A stretch of DNA of 64,000 nt from Nematostella vectensis (lineage: Eukaryota; Cnidaria; Anthozoa; Actiniaria; Edwardsiidae): NCBI RefSeq assembly GCF_932526225.1, contig NC_064044.1, forward strand, positions 11,980,084-12,044,083. Direction: 5' to 3'. Every line of letters begins with the position of its first letter. Position 1 is the first letter of the stretch. This document shows, in pieces, positions 48,323 through 60,800 of the stretch. The position numbers and the translations under genes were made by a program. A model generated the notes under the pieces. It did not search any database, was not told where the DNA came from, and saw nothing but the letters and a program-made list of their open reading frames with translations.

Positions 48323-49051
48323 TTAAAAGTCAATGTCCGTCATTTCTTCCATTTCTTTCATGACTTCGTCTCTAGCGCGTCTTTTGTTGTCTATCTCGAC
48401 TTGTACTTGGTCGTTCATTCTCTCCAGTTTTGCAATTTCCCGCTCCGCGTCATCTGCGCGCTGCAAGTACATTTTGACTTGCTCGTCGAGAAATTTAATT
48501 TTATCCTCACTCTCTTCTTCTCTTTCGAAGTTGGACTCTTCGTTCTCTTCCAAGAGTTTAATCTTTTGTGTCGTATCGTCCACCTTTTCTTGCAGTTCAT
48601 CGATTTTCGCGTAAAAGTTGTCGCCTTTCTCGACCGCTCTCTCGTAATCCTTGGTGAGCACGACCTCTCGTCGCTGAGCTTCGTGCAACTTATCCAATGT
48701 CTCCTTTTCCTGACGTTCGACTTCCTTCAACTTCGCCTCGAGATCCAAAAGTTTCTCATCCCCCTCCATTTCGTAGTCTTCCAATTCCTTCCTTACCTCT
48801 TCATGAGTATCAGTACGGTCTTTCAAGTCTGCTAGTTTGTCCTCTTGCTCTTCCAATCTTTCTTCAGTTTTTCGAAGTTCTTCGGAAAGAAGCAAAATTC
48901 GCCTCTGCATCGATTCTGCTTCGGCTAGCTGAGCTTCTTCCCTCGCTCTCGCTTCCTTTAATTCCAACTTGGCATTACTTTCTCTCTCTTCGGCCTCATC
49001 AATTGAGTCCTTAATCATCTGCATTTTCTCCTTTACTGCCGTGAGAGACAT
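48323..49051 (-). CDS. Tropomyosin, intronless (paralogue 2)
   Basis: A single frame of 242 residues starting MSLTAVKEKMQMIKDSIDEA and ending EMTDIDF. It has a continuous heptad pattern with classic blocks: QRRILLLSEELRKTEERLEE, EDYEMEGDEKLLDLEAKLKE, DYERAVEKGDNFYAKIDEL and QRADDAEREIAKLERMND. It binds along actin filaments as a coiled-coil dimer. It aligns end to end with the copy at 43770-44516 at roughly 45 percent identity by eye, in the same orientation, so the pair is an old tandem duplication. The lack of introns in both suggests the ancestor was already intronless, perhaps by retroposition. This copy is closer to the family consensus and is likely the more conserved actin regulator. 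Confidence 0.96.
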   Translation of the reverse strand: MSLTAVKEKMQMIKDSIDEAEERESNAKLELKEARAREEAQLAEAESMQRRILLLSEELRKTEERLEEQEDKLADLKDRTDTHEEVRKELEDYEMEGDEKLLDLEAKLKEVERQEKETLDKLHEAQRREVVLTKDYERAVEKGDNFYAKIDELQEKVDDTTQKIKLLEENEESNFEREEESEDKIKFLDEQVKMYLQRADDAEREIAKLERMNDQVQVEIDNKRRARDEVMKEMEEMTDIDF

Positions 49052-51778
49052 TTTGGAAGGCTTTTAGTTTGAAACTCAGGAATAACAGCGTTGACTTGAG
49101 CGTGTGTGATCCTGGGGGGAGTGACAACCGGTGGTTTGAGGGGTGAGGGCCTATCGCTAGATTAATTATAAACTAGGGCTTCCGTAAATTGTATGCAATA
49201 TCGGGGTGCCTTGTTTGTGTCACTTTTAACAGAACTCGGCTGTCCTATTGGCTAGGTTTATTTACATTAAAGACAACATTAATAAACCAAAAACAATGGC
49301 CTTCACTCCTCGGTTCACGTCTGAAGCTTTGCAGCCTCGGATAAACAACTTCTTGACGTTAAACATTTAAACTATTCCTCCAAATTTTATCGATGCTATT
49401 TGCCTAATCTACCACTCGTGATTCGCTTTCGGTTTTATTTCGCCCAAACCGGAAAACCTCTATCACCATGTCTCAAAAATCTGCCAGAATTTTCAAGCAT
49501 GCTGTGCCAAATCATGTATATGTATATCCTATTAGTAAGAAAGGTCTCTGAGGCGCGTTTTAGCGGAGCTACGGCTGGTAGACTCCAAGCCACTGCCCGC
49601 ACTCATCAGCGGAAATCATTTGATGAGCTCAAGGTTACGTCACAGCGATAAACGGTCCCCTCGAGGCGATAACGAATCCCACGTCTCGCGATTCTAACCG
49701 AAAACATCACATACAACCCTTTCAGCATAGCAAACAATTCCTGAGTCCCTAAGGTATTTTCAACTTGAAAGTTCAAGTTGATTTACAGAGAAAATATTTC
49801 CCAAGGTTGATAGAAGTTGTGGATATATCAGATCGATATCAGAGTTTTCAACAGGGTGTCAACTTTGCCTAACACGTTATCGCTTGAGCCCGCAGCCAGC
49901 CAAGCGTATTGAATTTCTTTACTCACACGTCAGGGATACACGGATCAGCGGTCTTTTTCTCCTTATTTAGGCGGGCGGAGTTCACTTGAATTATCCAACC
50001 ATAACTTCATGCGCCTTTTATATGTATTCATATCATCTATTAAATGTTGTCTCACAACTAAGTTATTTTTTAAGCCCCAAGCGTGCTATTTCGTGTACCC
50101 TCTAGGGTAAAAGTGATAGCGATGCTCATCGGGAAATTCGAAAAATACCTGCACGCTAAAAGATGTTAACGTAAATAATACCCCAGAGGCAAAAATTACA
50201 AGCCATACTAGACCTATTTTCTCTCAGATACCCCCTATAATACCCGAGACCCCGAAAAATACGACGAGCATCCCTATCAGGTTTATTTTAATGTTTATTT
50301 TCACATTAAATGTCTCATATTTTAGAAAATTTAATCATCCATAGACTATCCTGTGCTTCAGTGATTCCGAATGCAGTCGCGTCTATTGTAGGATGGATCG
50401 AATTTTCCAGCGATTCAAGTGGATCTCAAGACCACTCCTTTGTTACTGTTTAGATATCAAAGTAAAAGGTTTAGTTGCCAAAAATAAACCTTCAAAATAA
50501 TTATCCATCCACATTTGAAGTCTGATACTTTACCTTCCTCGATTTGTCTGGCAATGTTACGAGGAGGGGACCCAGATGTAAAGAGGGGACCCAAAAGGGG
50601 CTTTCAAGGTATTTTCTCGTGTATTTTAGATAACGTCTCATACATTTACTGTATTTTGGCTGCTAAAAGGGAGGGGGAGCAGCCCCCCTTTACCACCCCC
50701 CTGGCTACGCACCTGGGTAGAGACTCATAAACCAATTCTACTTTCCTGCAACTCGTGACGCAAAAGAAACTTGTGTAACTTTTTCGCGCGCAAGGTTTCG
50801 CGCGACTGTCACTCTCCCACCTTTTCGCGCGGTTTTAGTGACACCAATTAACGTGAAAAGCGCTTAAATGAAATTATCTCGTATATTTTTAAAGTTTTAT
50901 TTGGGAGATTTTTAAAAAACAAAGCCTTCTCGTTAAAAAAACGAGAATACGGTGAGCATGATCAAGGATACGCTGTTTTTTTCAATTGTGATAATTAATT
51001 GTTAGATCTATAATTTTCTACAATTTAGAACACTTTAACATGGGAACCATTTTGTCTCTAAATTTCAGTGAAAATAAAATAAAATTAGGATCTCGCGGAA
51101 TCTAATGGATACAGAAAAATCATTTATTGAGATCTCTTAGTGAGGACATGTAATGATGCTCGAGCGAGAGAGCAAGAACATTACAGGAACAGCGTGTTTC
51201 AACATATTGGTCTCGTTTCAGTTGTGGGTTAAAGTTATTTTTTGTAGAAAAACTGAAGCCACCTAAACTTCAATTTCGCGAAATTAAATTCCCTGTAATA
51301 AGTTTTTTTCCGCGATCGCTTAAATTAAAGACTCGCGAGATGTGGCGAGAAAATTTTTGCGAAATTTAAGACTTGCAATAATAAAGAAGATATTCACTCC
51401 AAGAGATGTTGGCTTGGTCACAGTTCTAGCATCTCTAGCTATGTCCTGCTTACAGTAATTGGTCTTTTATGTGCCTTGGAGCTTATTTAGTTTTTTAAGT
51501 CAAGGTGCTTATTAGGGAAGGCGCTTTGAGGAGTATTTTTACAAAACCTGTTTCATCTCTAGATATCAAAGCATAGCTATTTTATCTAACTGCTTGTCGG
51601 GTCAGAACAAACCCATTATTATTATAACTATTCCATTTACTGCCTGCCTGTCAGAAAAAAAAAATCCATTACATATCACCATATATATTGAATCATTAAT
51701 ATATTTTACCTACCTGCCCATCAGGTAAAAAAAAAATTGGTGAACTTGTTATTATAATCTGTTTTATCTACCTACCTG
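49052..51778. other. Gene-free spacer, 2.7 kb
   Basis: No exon or domain was recognised. It includes a dispersed-repeat remnant at 50560-50720 (gaggggacccagatgtaaag; cccccctggctacgcacctg) of the G/C-homopolymer family. The immediate upstream part (49052-49300) presumably holds the tropomyosin promoter. Confidence 0.5.
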
Positions 51779-54558
51779 TCAGAACAAGACAATCTGCTGC
51801 TGTATTTCCTTCACATTAAGAAGATCTGTCTCCATAGCAGCAATCCCATCCTCTGGCAAGGTGTCGTCCAGAGAACACACACCAGTGTCATCTTCATCGT
51901 CCTGACAACTAGAGCTATCCTCCTCCTCTTCCATGGAATGAAACACATTTAGGGGTCCATTCTGGTCGCTCTGTCTACCCGGTGCTTGGCATGTGGCACA
52001 GTCAAAGTCTTGAAGCTCTAAAGAGCTATCTTGGCTTGATGTTCCAAGAATTTCACCAAAAGGGATCAAATGCCATTGTGTGTTTGTGTGCGAAACTGTC
52101 CATCCATGTTCAGAACCACAGATACCTTTGTTTTTCTTGGAATACCTTTCATGCTTTTTCTGTAGCATTTCACTTAAAATCTCCTCAGTAACAAAATCAC
52201 CTGTATCAACACTGCATAAAAAGTGACCGGAGTAGATATCCATACACCGTAACACCTGGCCCACTAATGACTCTGATAGCGTTGGTAATTGTTTAAGAAC
52301 TAGTTCTACAATTGTCTTGGTAAAGGCTACTGGCCTTAGAAGTGAAGCCTCTAATACAGCAGGCCATGGCATGTCACAGGTAAAATAAGGCTGAGTGTGT
52401 GAGAATGACTGGATGATCCATTTAGCCCAGCACATGACATTCATTTGATCTTTACTGGGTTGCTGGATATGCCCATCAGAAGTCAAGATTGATAGTAGCA
52501 GCCCAGGAATAAATTCACTTGATTCCTTGTCCAGCGCTACAAACAGTGGTTTCCAAATAGTGACTAGCTCATTTTGAACGGATAAAAATGCACTCTCTGT
52601 GTCAGGGGAACAGGTTCCTGGCAGTGATGTCAGCAGACCGTCACCCAAGAGACAGGCTTGAAGGGAAGACCTTTAGAAAAGAGAAAAGCATAAAAAAAAC
52701 TGTTATTTACTGTAGAAAACTAACAAGCTGGCAACTGCCAGAGCTCATCCGGCTACTTCACATTTTATCACTGGTTACTTTTTGTCTGATGTTTAAAATG
52801 AAAAGTAGAGCTAATTTTGTGTCAATCCTATCACAACTGCCTCCTTTTTAGCAACCGCCTACTTCAGTACATTTTGACAGCCCTTGATATCCTCTATTGA
52901 AGAGCCACATAGGTACCTTACAATCCAAAAGCAATGCCTCTTCTAGTAAAAGAGTATAGCAGGTGTTTCCCATAGCAAGCACATACACAGTGGTGCGCAC
53001 GCACCCTTGGCGGCCAAGAAGTGGGTCATTTCTTATTAAGGAATCCTCACATACTATGCTTTTTCCATATGATTCCTATACTGCTCAGCCAATCCTTGGT
53101 ATGTGTCTGCCTAGTGCACACTAGCAACATAACAACATGGGCGAGCGCACTATGTTTAGCCCGACATAACGACATGGACATAATGACATAAAAGAAAAAA
53201 CTTGTTTTTTTCTCTTATGTCGTTATGTCGAAGATAAGAGTGTGCGCGCCCATGTCGTTATGTCGCTAGTGTGCACTAGGCATAACAGATTTTTTTTTAT
53301 AATAGTAGACTTGTTGCAAATCCTCAAGCAGCTAATGGTCTCACTAGAAATCCTATATTTGAACATGTTGCTGAAGATTACAGTAAATCATGAGGCATAT
53401 GGGAGGAAGATACAGTAAAGTAGGGCACAGGTTTAACACCTCTTCCCCACCAAAAATCAAATTAACCCATTGACTCCTGGCTATTTTTTAGCTAAATTTA
53501 CAAAAAAAAAAAAACAGACTGAAAACAGATACCTCCCCCCCTATTCTGAGTTTTATACAGCCAGTCAAAGTCAAACACAGCTGCACAGCTTGGTTGGATG
53601 CATATCTTCAAGACCATTTATCCCTTAGACTGATGCCTGAGTATCTTCATCTTGTTGTGTTTATTTTGCATTTATGAATTTTTTGGGTTGTGGGTACTTC
53701 CCAAAGCTGGTACAGGCCGGTTGAGGGGTAAATGAGTTAAGGATAAAAAACTTTACACCTTTTATATAAAATGTCAGCCCCTTTACAAGTTCTGGCTACA
53801 TGAAGAGGTGAATGTCAAGGGTTGGGGGCCTCATGGTGTGTATGTACTAGTGGATTTAAAAAAATAATAATCAGATTGGCAGATTTGGGACTATTCGCCC
53901 CCCTCACTCCCAGGCCCTCCAACACTTACCAAAGATTGTTAGAAAGGACCAGATTAACAATTTCCTGCACAAGTGGCAAACTCGTGTGCGCAATCCGCTT
54001 GGCCTTCTTTGTACCCACCAGAGGTCCTATTGTCTCCCTGTACTTTTCCAGTAACGCTGGCAATTTTTCCTCAGCATCGCTATGCATCCTCATTTGTGCC
54101 TTCCAATATCCTTCTTCCAGCCAATCGAGCGCTACCTTTACCCCAGCACACAAAGTCTGCTGGGAAGGCAATTTAGCAGCATGTGTTGATTCATGCCTCA
54201 AGTCAACCAACCAATCAGGAAGGCCGATTTCATCTGCTATAGATTGCACAGATCGTGCGTAAACACCCTTTTGACTCTTGTCAGTGAATCCATTCACGAA
54301 TCTTACTAAAGCCATGGAAATAGTCATTTGTGAAGAGTATGAGTACTGGGCAGTTTGGCTTTCGAGAAGGGCAGAGATCAAATTGGCCGTGCTTTCAACA
54401 GCTAGAGGAAGCTTGCCGCCACTGCGACTTTTCCATGCCAAAACCCTTGCAATACCTCTCCTTTGTAAGGAAATGTCATGAAAACTGTACAAATACTCGT
54501 ATGTTTGGGTCCATTCCTCGCGATTTGACCAACACACGACACGTGCGTTTGACGCCAT
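51779..54558 (-). CDS. LAS1L: LAS1-like ribosome-biogenesis endoribonuclease, 2 exons
   Basis: Exon 1 is 54558-53930 and exon 2 is 52670-51779; the split tryptophan codon at the junction keeps frame, giving 506 residues. LAS1 is the HEPN nuclease that cuts ITS2 of pre-rRNA together with the kinase NOL9/Grc3 in the nucleolus. The N-terminal domain shows the family pattern: ARVLAWKSR, LPLAVESTANLISALL, ALVRFVNGFTD and IGLPDWLVDLRHESTH. RHxxTH (R121, H122, H126) is the catalytic motif. Exon 2 has the diverged helical region and near residue 409 the conserved WHLIPFGEILG, followed by an acidic stretch (MEEEEDSSSCQDDEDD). The start MASNARVVCWSN is preferred over an upstream ATG at 54618 because homology begins there. 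Human LAS1L is longer (about 730 residues), mostly in the acidic and C-terminal parts. Confidence 0.95.
53108..53282. mobile_element. 175-bp palindromic element in the LAS1L intron
   Basis: The ends TGCCTAGTGCACACTAGC and GCTAGTGTGCACTAGGCA are perfect complements. Complementarity continues through aacataacaacatgggcg and cgcccatgtcgttatgtcg. The whole sequence can fold into one hairpin. It is non-coding, without a clear target duplication. Confidence 0.9.
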
Positions 54559-54888
54559 TGCTGAAACGATAGATACACTACACCAGGCGTTCCAATTTTC
54601 AACAAAAGGCACAGGCATACCAAGTATAACTCTATTCCATTTTTCTTGTCTTTTTAATCTTTACAAATTTTACGTGGAACTTCTTTCAGATAAATTATCA
54701 TCTTATTTTTTTTTTATTTGAAAAAAAAAAAAAAAACGGCTTTGAAAAAATTTGCATTTGTGTGTGTGTATTTATATTTTCGCGCGTAAAAAGTCCATTC
54801 ATGGAGACTGGGGAGAGTTGAAGCCCTAATCACAACACAAGCAACAAGGCACGTGAGAGAGAGAGCCGTCTCCCGTAACTTTGAAAAC
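54559..54888. promoter_or_regulatory. Shared upstream region of LAS1L and the Tudor-ARM gene
   Basis: Only 330 bases separate the two divergent start codons. The segment is AT-rich in the middle (homopolymer A/T at 54705-54737) with ttcgcgcgtaaaaa near 54780. A bidirectional promoter is inferred from spacing; no specific binding site was identified. Confidence 0.4.
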
Positions 54889-57800
54889 ATGGAAAGTAAC
54901 AAAGACGAAGGTGCCATCGACGTTCTATCGTCTATTATAGACGAATGTGTCTCTAATCCAGCCAAGCAGCAGCAATTTGTGGATGAGGGATGCATAGAAC
55001 TTCTATTAGGTGAGCTCAATTCCGCGCGCTCTGATGAACTCGAAGTTGTCAAGTTTGTGTTTAAAACCTTTGTGTTTCACGATGGCTTGTGAAATAATTA
55101 GGTCATTATGTGCCGGTGAATGTATCTTCTTTTAATAATTTCTGTTTTGTTCATAAAGTTTTGGCTGTAACAGTGGACGATCACCATTATTCTTTTTATG
55201 TAATTATCTACTTGGCATAAACTTAAGCCCCATCTACACTAACAATGTTTAGTTGACAATTTTATGTGAAAATTTTTATTTTCTAGTGTGGATGGAGCAA
55301 AGTCGTCAATTTTTAAATGGCAACTATAGCTGCTCAAAAGCTAGCAGGTTTGCTTTTTCTCGGCAATTTAAAATTGTCACTCTTGCTAGTGTAGATGCCA
55401 ACAAATACAGTTGTCGACTAAAAATTGTTAGTGCAGATGGGGCTTTACTGATTATCTTACTCGTTTGTGAGGTACCGCAATAAGACATCCAGCTATAAGA
55501 ATGCGCACACACTCGACATGGAGACCTACCTAAACTACCGTCATGCACCACATACTTTGTTTGGTGTAAACTTAAAAAACCAGACACATGCATTCTGGTA
55601 GTTGAGATGGGTTTCTAGTGTAAGTGTGCGTCAAGCTTATAGCTGGGATGGCCTATTACTCAAATAGGTGCCCGGACCGTTATTTGTTTCTTTTTGTGTC
55701 CAAGGTAAGGCACTTATTCAGGAGAGGTAAATATTTGAAAATTGGTTTCATTTCTAGATTATAGCAAACTTTCAATGATGAAATGTTGTGGCTTGTATTA
55801 CCGTCAGTTTTCTTCACTCTCTCTCTTACCGCCTACAGCCTGCCTCATCATTAAAGTGTATTTTTAGGCAAGGTGCTTATTTGAGGGTGGCACATATTTT
55901 CCCTCTTATGAGAGACAATGTGGGAACTGTGTCTTATTAGTGTTTACTGTAGCACGCCTTGGTCATAATAATTTTTTCTTAGTGATTATGTTTTTATCTC
56001 GCCATAGTTTATTCTTCAGATTCCCTGCAATGAGGGATCGTTTGTAGAACGGCAGCATCTACCTCTTTCTAGCCACAAAATTGTATCTGTTTTCATCTAT
56101 ATAAGTCTTGTTAAGTGTTGAGTTCGTAGCCACGGGTTTATATATGCAGCTCTTTTTGCACACCTGTTTCACTAAAAAAGAGTTTGTGCCCTAGAAGCAT
56201 CTTCAAACTTGTGCTTGTTTGGTCTAGTGTTACTGTTCGACTTGTATGCACCATTGAGTTCGTCCATCCACTAGCAATTCTTGCTATTGTATACTTTGTT
56301 CACACAACCAATGACTTTAATACATTTCCTCAAGTTGCCAATGATATTCAATGTTTCCATAGAGTTATGTCGCTCTCAGAATCTGCAAGTAAAGAGCTAT
56401 GCAGCAGGGGCACTTGTCATGCTTTGCCATCAAAACAACACAGCCAAGGCCAAGGTCATAGCGCAAGGCGGGGCTACCACCCTGGTCTTGATATGTCAAC
56501 CACATGAGCGAAAGTCAAGTAATCTAGGTGAGTGGCAATATATTTTATCAGTTATACTGTCCAGTAAAGCCCTTCACTTCTGCCATTTGTGGAAAGGCTG
56601 AACTGTAGAATAACTTGTTCTTTCTTCATACTTTAAGGTTGAAAGTTGCCTAAAAAAGACCCCTCCAACGTTTTTCATTTTTTTTACAAAACACCGGAAA
56701 AGTTATTTTTAAGTGATTTTGTGACTGTTTTTCACCTACAATGGGATTGCCGCATTTTCTTATTAATTTCCGCTTTTTATCATGTTGAGAACAATGGGTT
56801 CCACATATTATTCGCACCACATTTTTCGACGTAATTTTGGGATTAAAAAAGTATGCCATTATACTCTGGTAAGTATGGTATTGTTTTGCTGTAGTTTTGC
56901 CATTGCAAACTGTCAAACATTTTTCTCTGTCAAAGCGGGGCTTATGACATCACAACCTTGGTACAGCTACTCAAATTGTTTTTAAATGAAAGCAACTTCG
57001 TTTTAAAATGTCCGCAAAATCTGGAAAAAAACCTAGGATACAACACAAAAGACCCGGAATCTAGGAAAAAAATGGGCCTGATTCATCTGGACTAAGAGTA
57101 AGGAGTTCTCCATCGGAAGTGATGCTAAGGCCCGGAAATTGAAAAGGAATTTAAAGAGGGGATCTCTTCCTACACTGCATCAGGAAAGAAAAGAGAACAT
57201 AACTGAAAAAGCTAGCAAGCGATGGCTTGTACTAAGTATACAATGCATATTTACAACTATTACACTGGTTCACCCTAATATGGTGCGAATTTGCATCCAA
57301 CTCAGGATTCAAAATAGCGGCCAGGTGCCGGCAATAGCCAGCTGTTTTCTGGACTTTGCCGGCTTTTTTTCTGTATCACCTCTTCATATTTTTACTATGC
57401 AGGCTTTTTTTCCCCACCAAAATCCAAAACTAGCAGATATAAAAAAAATATATATTTTGAACCCTGCACATTCCCCAAAAACCATATCAAACTCACTGTT
57501 GTCTTCTACTGTTGAAATCTTGATTGTCACTGGGGGTCTGTGAGCTCTAAGGCACTTGGCCTGGCACCTTCGTTTGACAACACCATTACTCAACTGATTT
57601 CTGGTGTTTTGATTTTGGATTTCCCATACGATTCAACACTAAAATTTTGTGCCCTACCATGGTTTGACATCACCACAGGCCTCCCAACGGTCCAAATACA
57701 GTCCCAGTCTGCTAGACATTTTCTTTTGGTGAAAATATATAATAAATCCAAAAACCAACAAAAATGAAGCACCTTTTTATTCAGGCCTGCTATTCAACCT

Positions 57801-60800
57801 CTGTTCAAACCCGTAAACTTCCATGTCAGCCTATACTGTTCATAATTTATAGTACCCCAAGCCAAACAATTGTTTAAATGCAAAAAAAAAAAATGAACAC
57901 TCTAAGACCAGCATACTCTGTTATCATTCTAAGGGAAACATGCATCCAGGCAATGCAGTTATGTTTACTGTACAGCAAACTAGAAGCACTGATTCTCAGA
58001 CAAGTTTAGAATCAAACACCTCAGATTAAAATGCTGGTGGAACAAATTTGAGTTCATTATTGTACATAGCATTTGATTAAGAATTGAGTTGAGTTGGTTG
58101 GTTTTTTCCTTTGCTCTAAGGAGTCTTCACTAGCTCTGATTTTCCTCAAATGACTCTAAGTTTTGTTCCTTGGTCGCATATTTGAGCCCCAAGACACCAA
58201 CATAAAGTAGTGCCCTTTAAATGTTCTCAATTTGATTAGTTTGATTCTGTGGTCTCATGATTATTCCTTCCAGGAACAGATAGCAGGGGTGCGTACATGG
58301 GATTATCAAGGAATCTTCAAATACTATGCTTTTTCTATATGAGACCTATGACTGCGCATCCCCCTCAACCAATCCTGGGTATGCGCCTGAGTTGGGTGAG
58401 GCGCTTTCAATTCCACCTTTAAATAATGTCTGTCCATTTTTCAGGAGACCCAACAAACAACGAGAGACTTCTCTCTCACATGCAAGGAGCTGCCGTTGTA
58501 CAAAAGCTTGCCTACAAGAATGCTGCATGTCAGAGAGAGCTCATCAGTGCCGGGGCAGTACGGCAGCTTGTGGCTCTCTGTGATGTGTTTGACGCCGATG
58601 GCAGTCATGGAAATTGTTGCCAGATGATATACAAACACAGTGATGAGGCCGACAAGGCCATGTATGAGATGACAAAAGGACGGCAGCTCATTGGTTCTGT
58701 TAAAGAACTGGGTAAATCCCAAGCAGTCAGAGCAGCTCTACATCTGCTACACAAAGGTGCTGTTTTTTTGGTTTTTTCTGATGCTCTTAGTCTAGTGGAC
58801 TGGTTTTACAGTACATTAAAGTACTGTGGAACCTGGATTTTATGATATCAGATATTACCTCGGGAGAAAGAAAATGTATTGTAAAATCAAGGTATTGTAG
58901 CAAAGAAGTCCTTGATTTTAAGATATAATAAAGGAACATCCACTGAAAATGTTGTTGTAGCAAGGTTGGGTTAATTATCAACTTTTACAAAATAATGATA
59001 TGCAACTGTATTGGACTGTACTCTGTGGACTGTACTGTAATCTGTATTTAACAAGATCTGTCAAATCAAAAAGTCAATTAACTTTACTGTATATGTGTGG
59101 TGTCTTGAGTTTCTGTCTCTTTTTTGATAGACAGAATCAGTAATATTGTTGTATCGAGGTCAAAATTATGCTTGAGAGAAAAGATTTGTATCATAAAATC
59201 AAGAATATTGTTGTATTAAAATATTGTTAGATCGAGGTAATTTCTTATACATTTCACTTTAGTTCCATCGGGAGAAAGGAACACCATCGGTAAATTGAGG
59301 TAAAATTGTAAAATCCAGGTTGCACTGTAGTAGGAAATTTTGATGAGCACTGTCCCTGTCAGTATTGTATTTTCTAAGTGTATTTTAGTAGAAAAAATAA
59401 GGAAACGCTTTATGCCAAAGGGTAGTGGGAAATTGCCTAGTTATTATTTAAGCTTTCTGCCTGTAGAGATACATATTGTTTACCTCATTTATGTTCTTTC
59501 AGGCCTGGATTTCACTGTCCTTAGCGAGCTTTTCAACAAGTTTAACTCTGTAGACCTGTATGACACCAGTATGCCTGGTAAAAATGTCATCATTGCTAAA
59601 GAGTTGGTGGAGAAGGGGCTGGTGTGGCCTGACCTATCAAGGGAGGACCCACCCTGTGAAAGGTCGAGGGGTAAAAATGACAAGGTAAATATTGTATTAA
59701 TGCACTGTATAATTTGTAAACCATACACTTTTCGAGATTTCTATGGAGTGTGACCATAACAGTTGCAATTTAATTTTGCCCTCAGTCTTGAATAAATAAA
59801 AATCGTGATCCACCCCTTAGAACCCTGTGCTAACAGCACTAAGCATCACTGGCAAAAAGCAGTTGAGATGTTGTGGCCCAGCAATGCTTGTGCTGTTTGG
59901 ACATCATGTTAGGTGGTGCTGTGAAACAGATTGCCAAAATTTCTTTTTCTTTGGTCAACGAAAGGGTAGCACCACCAGCCATTATACCCATGCGCAAGAG
60001 TGGTAGCCAATTGACTGAGCTTGCAATTGCAGCTATTAGCCAAAATTCTTATCAAACTGAGCCTGCTCTCGTCTTATAATCATTACATCTTTAAAAGATC
60101 ACTGTCATCAGCTTGGCAGGGCTGGAATGCCTATAGGGGCGGGGGGGCAAACCCCCCCAGAGAGGGCGTGGCTGTGCCCCATTTTTTTATCTCTCAGTAT
60201 TGTGCCCTCAAGTAGTGTGAGGTCTGTTACAGGCCGTGCTTGGACTTCTTGACCAATGAGGTATTCTTTTTTTTCTGTTTACATAGAGTAAGGGTGAAAA
60301 TACTTGGCGTGACATATCAATTTGTGAGGTGATTGATGCTGGACATTTCTGGGCTCATGTTGGTGGAGAATCCACAAAGCTGAGGATTGAAGAGATCAGA
60401 AAGTTTCTTCACTCACAGGTTACTTATACACCCTATATAATATTTAAAACAAAAATTGCTACATCAGACTTTTGTCAAACTGACAATTGTATCTTTCAAT
60501 CTAAACAACATTGAAGAAGTACTGTTTTTAAGTTGAGTAAAAGTTCAAAGCTGCAATAACATGGTGATACATTTTCTGCTAGTGGTCCCGGTTTCGAATT
60601 TAGGGCGTGTCATCTCTATTTTTAGAGCTGTAGAAAAGGCGCTGTACCGTTGGTATTGTGAATCTGTTAAGTTTTATTAGTTAAAGATGTTTAATCTCTT
60701 ATCAAGGTCCTGTCTCAAATCACACTTTATTGAACTGTATTTGACATGAAAGAGAACCACCCAACTCATGATTATAAATGGCGAGGAACAGTCTGTATCA

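Noticed and set aside
48296-49014. Plus-strand Phe/Ser-rich frames of up to 179 residues, and a similar 169-residue one at 43861-44370
   Set aside because: They are antisense shadows of the two tropomyosin coding frames, whose Glu/Lys codons read as Phe/Ser/Leu on the other strand.
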